DNA of 19,729 nucleotides. It comes from Actinomycetota bacterium (GTDB lineage Bacteria; Actinomycetota; Acidimicrobiia; Acidimicrobiales; BP-101). Positions 16,042 through 19,729 of this stretch are shown here, one piece after another; within the stretch, counting starts at the first letter, position 1; the number at the start of each line of letters is the position of its first letter. Location: NCBI GenBank assembly GCA_030838265.1, contig JAUTXA010000025.1, positions 1 through 19,729 on the forward strand. Reading direction: 5' to 3'. The notes under the pieces were generated by a model. The model made no database searches and was not told where the DNA came from. It saw nothing but the letters and a program-made list of their open reading frames with translations. The position numbers and the translations under genes are program-made.

Positions 16042-17861
16042 GCGAGCTCGGTCGTCACCGCACTGCGGAGGTCGAGAACCTCGGCCTCGGCGGCGTGGAT
16101 CACCTCGAGGATCTCGTCACCGATGAGCTCGTCCCGTTCGAGGAGGGCATCGCGCAAGGCCTCGACGATGTGACGGTTCTCGGTGAGGAGACGCACGGCA
16201 TCGTCCTTGGCCGACTCGAGGATGGCCTCGAGCTTGGCCTTGGTCTCTTCGCTGCTGAGGACCTTGGCCACGATGTTGGCGCCCGGAGGACCTCCGGCGG
16301 CATCGAGTGACACCAACGACCCGGCCATCCCGAGCGAGCCGACCATCTGGGCCGCGGCCAGGGTGGCCGCTTGCAGATCGCCGGACGGGCCGGTGGTGAT
16401 CTCACCGAAGAAGACGGTCTCGGCCGCCAGGCCACCCATGCTGATGCGAATGAGGGCTTCGATCTCGCTCTGGCTCGAGGTGAAGCGCTCCTCGAGGTCG
16501 GTGTGGGCCAGCAGCCCGAGGGCGTCGCCCCGCTTGATGACCGACAGGACCTCGAGCTTGCGGGCCTTGCCGACGAGGTGGGCGATGGTGGCGTGGCCCG
16601 CCTCGTGGGTGGCGATGGTGCGCAGCTCGGCCTCGGTGTACTCGACGGGTTGCTTCAGGCCGAGCTCCTCGGTCATGCGCGCCTGCTGGAGGTCGGCCCA
16701 CGAGAGGCAGTCGCCGCCGCGGCGCAGGGCCCAGACAAGCGCCTCGTCGAGCAGGTGCTCGAGCATGACGGGCGAGTAGCCCAGCGTCATTGCGGCCAGG
16801 GCGTCGCGCTTGGCCGGCTCGTCGAGCTCGGCGTCGTGCGCCTTCTTGCCCAGGTAGTAGTCGATGATCTCCCGGCGGCCGGAGCGGCTGGGCAGGCCGA
16901 AGTAGATGGCCCGGTCGAAGCGGCCCGGTCGGAGCAGGGCGGGGTCGAGGTCGTCGGCCCGGTTGGTGGCGCCGATGACGAGGATGTTGGCCGGGACGGC
17001 CTTGGCCTTGCGCAGCTGCTTGTGGGCCGGCAGCCACCGGTTGACCATGTCGATGAGCTTGCCCTGGGTCTTGGCCAGCCGGGTGGGCTCGTCGAAGGAC
17101 TGCAGCTGGATGAGCAGCTCGTTGACGACCCCGCTGATCCCTTCGCGCTGGGTGCCGCCGCCCATCCCGCTGCGCGCCGCGCCGATGGCGTCGATCTCCT
17201 CGATGAAGCCGATGGCGCCGCCCTCTTGGCGGGCCGCCTCGCGGAGAGCCTTGAAGTAGGAGCGGATCTTCCGGTTGGTCTGGCCGTAATACATCGACTG
17301 GAAGGCCGAGGACGAGACGAAGAGGAAGGGCACGCCCGCCTCGCGGGCCATGGCCCTGGCCATGTACGTCTTCCCGGTGCCGGGCGGGCCTTCGAAGAGG
17401 AGAGCCCGGCGCGGGGTGCCACCCATTTGGTCGCGGAAGGTCTTGTGGGCCAGGAAGAGGTTGAGGGACTTCACGACCTCGTCGACGACGATGCCGGCGC
17501 CCTTCACGTCGTCGAGCGACGTCTCGATCTCACTCGGGCGATAGAGCACGTGGGGCGACTTCCCCATGCCGAGCGCGGGGAGGAGGATCGCCGAGCCGAG
17601 GAGCACGATCAGCACCAACGCCGGCAGATAGGGCATGAGCTCGGCGGAGATGTGCGGGGGTCCCCAGGTGATGGTGCCGCCCGAGATCATCCGCAGCCAC
17701 AGCCACGCCACCAACGGGCTGAGCAGGATGGCCATTCGGGCCAGCCGCCGACGCCGGGCTCGCTCGCGGTAGACGGCGACGTCGACCGCGGCCGTCCGCA
17801 GGACGGTTGCCTGGCCTAGGGACTGCAGCTCCATCGACATGCTCCGATCGTTACCCACCAC
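16038..17861 (-). CDS. FtsH-like membrane AAA metalloprotease, divergent paralogue
   Basis: A 607-residue protein with two N-terminal membrane segments (about 42-58 and 77-97) joined by a loop of only ~18 residues, far shorter than the periplasmic domain of E. coli FtsH. The AAA domain has Walker A GPPGTGKT (158-165) and arginine fingers in LLRPGRFD (Arg311, Arg314). Walker B reads FIEEID, with Glu221 where FtsH has Asp. The pore-loop FVG is replaced by YYG (191-193), and about 30 extra residues lie before VIGATNR. The protease domain keeps HEAGH (419-423) and the third zinc ligand Asp495 in SGDLQAAT, so proteolysis is likely. It is probably not the housekeeping FtsH. The start is GTG at 17861; an ATG at 17834, with a GGAG 7 bases upstream, is a good alternative. 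Confidence 0.9.
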   Translation of the reverse strand: MVGNDRSMSMELQSLGQATVLRTAAVDVAVYRERARRRRLARMAILLSPLVAWLWLRMISGGTITWGPPHISAELMPYLPALVLIVLLGSAILLPALGMGKSPHVLYRPSEIETSLDDVKGAGIVVDEVVKSLNLFLAHKTFRDQMGGTPRRALLFEGPPGTGKTYMARAMAREAGVPFLFVSSSAFQSMYYGQTNRKIRSYFKALREAARQEGGAIGFIEEIDAIGAARSGMGGGTQREGISGVVNELLIQLQSFDEPTRLAKTQGKLIDMVNRWLPAHKQLRKAKAVPANILVIGATNRADDLDPALLRPGRFDRAIYFGLPSRSGRREIIDYYLGKKAHDAELDEPAKRDALAAMTLGYSPVMLEHLLDEALVWALRRGGDCLSWADLQQARMTEELGLKQPVEYTEAELRTIATHEAGHATIAHLVGKARKLEVLSVIKRGDALGLLAHTDLEERFTSSQSEIEALIRISMGGLAAETVFFGEITTGPSGDLQAATLAAAQMVGSLGMAGSLVSLDAAGGPPGANIVAKVLSSEETKAKLEAILESAKDDAVRLLTENRHIVEALRDALLERDELIGDEILEVIHAAEAEVLDLRSAVTTELA

Positions 17862-17983
17862 TCTCCGTGGTTATCTCAAGATTGCACAGGCAGCAAGGCA
17901 TTCCTGCCCGGGTTCGCAAGTACTTCGTCGGTGAGGCCGGGCATAGGGGACGGCCGGTCAGAAACCGGGCTCAGCTGCGGCCC

Positions 17984-17989
17984 TAACCT
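17984..17989 (+). promoter_or_regulatory. -10 element for a leaderless transcript
   Basis: TAACCT fits the TANNNT -10 consensus and ends 7 bases before the ATG at 17997, so transcription should begin at or next to the start codon. No Shine-Dalgarno is present. The rest of the 135-bp divergent gap (17862-17996), shared with the FtsH-like gene, shows nothing else I can name. Confidence 0.55.
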
Positions 17990-17996
17990 GCATCGC

Positions 17997-18284
17997 ATGG
18001 CGAGAAACGTCCCCCGGCCCTTCGCCTTCTCGTGGGGGTCGGGGCAGATCATCGAGGAAGCCGCGATCGAGGCGGAATGGTCGAATCCTGCGATCCAGCT
18101 GCTCCGCTACGAGGGCGGCGACCACGACGGAATGGAGTCGATCCGGTTCTGCCACTTCTCCGACCGCGGGGGCTTCCAACGCAGCCCGATGATGATGGGC
18201 GCCGCCGATGTCGCCGCCATGCGCGAGGCCCTGCAATCGACGCCCCGCCTGCGATCACTGCTCGCCGACCTGGTGAAAGACTGA
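17997..18284 (+). CDS. conserved-looking hypothetical protein (95 aa)
   Basis: I do not recognise the family. The frame is open from 17931, but the ATG at 17997 has a TANNNT -10 at leaderless spacing, and the upstream part has no start signal, so I chose 17997. The protein is soluble and compact, with a PFAFSWGSGQIIEEAA opening, LLRYEGGDHDGMESIRF in the middle and a helical C-terminal half ending DLVKD. One base separates its stop from the GTG of the DinB-fold gene, so the two are co-transcribed and probably translationally coupled. That pairing is the only hint about its role. Confidence 0.75.
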   Translation: MARNVPRPFAFSWGSGQIIEEAAIEAEWSNPAIQLLRYEGGDHDGMESIRFCHFSDRGGFQRSPMMMGAADVAAMREALQSTPRLRSLLADLVKD

Positions 18285-18285
18285 C

Positions 18286-18792
18286 GTGGTCGAGCGCGTC
18301 GACCCCGCGTTTGGACTAGGCGACCGCGAGATGCTCGAGTCCTGGCTCGAGTTCCATCGGGCCACGCTGTTGATGAAGTGCGCGGGTCTGTCTCGAGACC
18401 AACTCGCCACCCGGTCGGTGCCGCCTTCGTCGCTCAGCCTGCTCGGCCTCGTACGCCACATGGCCGATGTGGAGCGCAACTGGTTCCGGCGCGTCCTCGC
18501 CGGGGAGCCTGCGCCGGGGATCTACTGGTCCGACGACAACGAGGACGGCGACTTCAACGACATCGACGCAGCCGACGACGCCGAGGCCTTCGCCACGTTG
18601 GCCAACGAGTGCGACCACGCCCGCTCGGTGGCCGCCGAGTTCGGGTCGTTGGACGATGTCGGCACAGGGCTGCGCCAGGGAGAGCCGGTCTCGCTGCGGT
18701 GGATCTACGTCCACATGATCGAGGAGTACGCCCGCCACAACGGCCACGCCGACCTGCTGCGCGAGCGCATCGACGGCGTCACCGGCGACTAG
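18286..18792 (+). CDS. DinB/YfiT-fold protein, DUF664 type
   Basis: A 168-residue four-helix-bundle protein of the DinB superfamily. LLGLVRHMADVERNWFRR (His58) and YVHMIEEYARHNGHADLLRE (His143, His151, His154) are the hallmark helices carrying the metal-binding histidines of the DUF664 subgroup. Actinobacterial members of this fold include mycothiol-dependent S-transferases and isomerases, so a thiol-linked detoxification role is possible but not shown. The start is GTG, one base after the stop of the upstream small gene. It is a cytoplasmic protein with no signal peptide. The family call is strong; the activity is open. Confidence 0.9.
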   Translation: MVERVDPAFGLGDREMLESWLEFHRATLLMKCAGLSRDQLATRSVPPSSLSLLGLVRHMADVERNWFRRVLAGEPAPGIYWSDDNEDGDFNDIDAADDAEAFATLANECDHARSVAAEFGSLDDVGTGLRQGEPVSLRWIYVHMIEEYARHNGHADLLRERIDGVTGD

Positions 18793-18828
18793 AGAACGCC
18801 GGCCATAGTCCGAAGCCGCAGGATCTCA

Positions 18829-18855
18829 GGGGCGGGACGGGCGGGACGGGCGGGA
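18829..18855 (+). repeat. G-rich 9-bp tandem repeat with G-quadruplex potential
   Basis: The unit GGGCGGGAC is repeated almost three times (18830-18855), preceded by one more G. It gives six runs of three or more G separated by 1-2 bases, an ideal pattern for a G-quadruplex on the plus strand. It lies in the 98-bp gap between the DinB-fold gene and the DUF4395 gene, about 24 bases upstream of the latter's -10. Confidence 0.75.
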
Positions 18856-18878
18856 ATCCTGACCCGGTGAGTCGGGTT

Positions 18879-18884
18879 TAGGAT
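18879..18884 (+). promoter_or_regulatory. -10 element of the DUF4395 gene, leaderless
   Basis: TAGGAT fits TANNNT and ends 6 bases before the ATG at 18891, again the spacing of a leaderless transcript. No convincing -35 is seen at 16-18 bp; CTGACC at 18859-18864 is 14 bp away. Confidence 0.55.
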
Positions 18885-18890
18885 GGTGAG

Positions 18891-19325
18891 ATGAGCACGC
18901 CGAAGCCGATCGACCCGCGGGGGCCCCGGTTCAACCAGGCCGTGCTGACCGTGGCCCTGCTGGGTGGCTTCCTCCTGGACTGGAAGCCGATCGCCCCGAT
19001 CTTCGCCGCCGTCCTCTTTGCCGGGGCCGCCTTCGGCTCCCGGTATGGGCCGTTCCTCCGGCTCTATGCCGAGGCGATCAAGCCCCGGCTGGGGCCCCCG
19101 TCCGAGCTCGAGGATCCGCGTCCGCCCCGGTTCGCGGCGGCGGTCGGCGTGGCGTTCCTCCTGGCCGCGACGGTGGCGTTCAGCGTCGGCGCGTCCACCG
19201 CGGGCTGGGCCCTCGCCCTCATCGTGGCCGCCCTCGCCGGCCTGGCCGCCACCACTGGCATCTGCGTGGGTTGCGAGGTCTACCTCCTCCTGGCCCGGCG
19301 CCGCGGCGTCGAGCTGGTGGCGTAG
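18891..19325 (+). CDS. DUF4395 integral membrane protein
   Basis: A 144-residue membrane protein with hydrophobic segments at about 17-50 and 80-135. The N-terminal DPRGPRFNQ and the C-terminal GICVGCEVY, with a CxxC near the end of the last helix, match what I know of the DUF4395 family. The next gene, 2 bp downstream, encodes a membrane-anchored CxxC thioredoxin-like protein, so the two probably act together in thiol-disulfide exchange at the membrane; that link is inference from the pair and the paired cysteines. It has its own leaderless-type promoter behind a G-rich repeat. Confidence 0.85.
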   Translation: MSTPKPIDPRGPRFNQAVLTVALLGGFLLDWKPIAPIFAAVLFAGAAFGSRYGPFLRLYAEAIKPRLGPPSELEDPRPPRFAAAVGVAFLLAATVAFSVGASTAGWALALIVAALAGLAATTGICVGCEVYLLLARRRGVELVA

Positions 19326-19327
19326 CC

Positions 19328-19711
19328 GTGCGCCTCGCCATCGTGGTCGGCCTGATCGCAGCCCTGTGGGCGGGACGGGTCGTCTACCGGCGCTGGCAGC
19401 ACCGCGTCCACACCGACGAGACCCCGACGCCCCGTCTCCCGCCGCGCATCGTCGACGGCGCCGACCGCACGTGGGTCGTGTTCACCACCCCGTATTGCGC
19501 GACCTGCGGCCCGGTCACCGAGCAGCTGCGGGCCAACGACCCCAACGCCAGCGTGGTCACCGTCGACGCCACGGTCGACACCGCCTTGGCCGAAGCCCAG
19601 CGCATCCGCAGCGCGCCGACCGTGCTGCTGGCCGACAGCCACGGCGAGGTCCAGGCCCGGCTCGTCGGTGCGTCGGCGGTCCGCGATTACGTCGGCGGCG
19701 GCACGGCCTGA
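19328..19711 (+). CDS. membrane-anchored thioredoxin-like protein (CATC)
   Basis: A 127-residue protein from the GTG at 19328, 2 bp after the DUF4395 stop. Residues 2-20 form one hydrophobic anchor followed by Arg/His-rich residues. The thioredoxin fold starts at WVVFTTPYCATCGPV, with active-site Cys57 and Cys60, and the cis-Pro loop is RSAPTVLL. The central dipeptide AT differs from the GP of thioredoxin, and the fold is small. With the basic residues after the helix, the domain is probably cytoplasmic, but topology is uncertain. It may pass electrons to or from the DUF4395 CxxC. A start further upstream at 19271 would overlap DUF4395 and is unlikely. Confidence 0.87.
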   Translation: MRLAIVVGLIAALWAGRVVYRRWQHRVHTDETPTPRLPPRIVDGADRTWVVFTTPYCATCGPVTEQLRANDPNASVVTVDATVDTALAEAQRIRSAPTVLLADSHGEVQARLVGASAVRDYVGGGTA

Positions 19712-19729
19712 TCGAACGTCGGCTGGGCC

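Noticed and set aside
16371..17819. 482-residue open frame opposite the FtsH-like gene
   Set aside because: It has no domain, composition is biased to Gly/Asp/Val, and the opposite frame has intact AAA and zinc-protease motifs.

Overview
This is a gene-dense, GC-rich window of bacterial chromosome. Every coding stretch shows strong G/C third-position preference. Several genes start with GTG or appear to lack a leader, and some protein families (DUF664-type DinB, DUF4395, a SufB with an intein) are common in Actinobacteria. My best guess is an actinobacterium, possibly of class Acidimicrobiia; this rests on composition and family content, not on a marker gene. There are 14 genes (one cut by the left edge, one frameshifted), no RNA genes or CRISPR, and no gene-free stretch over 300 bases.

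Layout. 1-1199 is the end of a GGDEF-EAL cyclic-di-GMP protein. It converges on a leftward pair, sufB (2070-4691) followed by an alpha/beta hydrolase (1205-2047). sufB carries a 407-residue intein with a two-motif LAGLIDADG endonuclease. A 268-bp divergent region separates sufB from a rightward group: a small unknown acidic protein (4963-5208), an atypical short-chain dehydrogenase/epimerase-like protein (5266-6267) and an amidase-signature hydrolase (6309-7844). The amidase converges on a leftward heterodimeric ABC exporter. Its promoter-distal gene (7841-9652) is intact, while its promoter-proximal gene (9652-11431) carries a one-base frameshift near 10863-10868. A perfect 16-bp palindrome, the likely operator, sits at the exporter's start. 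Divergent from it is a 790-residue SMC/YhaN-like coiled-coil protein with a degenerate Walker A and a hydrophobic hairpin in the middle (11548-13920), followed by an oligopeptidase B (13975-16041). The peptidase converges on a leftward FtsH-like membrane AAA metalloprotease with unusual motor motifs (16038-17861). The right end holds a small unknown gene coupled to a DinB-fold protein (17997-18792), and a DUF4395 membrane protein with a membrane-anchored CxxC thioredoxin-like protein (18891-19711).

How the genes relate. Most of the window is housekeeping and accessory chromosome, not a single island. The clear functional units are the two-gene ABC exporter with its operator, the DUF4395/thioredoxin-like redox pair, and the hypothetical/DinB pair. 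The most noteworthy proteins are the SufB intein, the SMC-like membrane protein and the divergent FtsH paralogue. I found no evidence for a defence island or a mobile element other than the intein.
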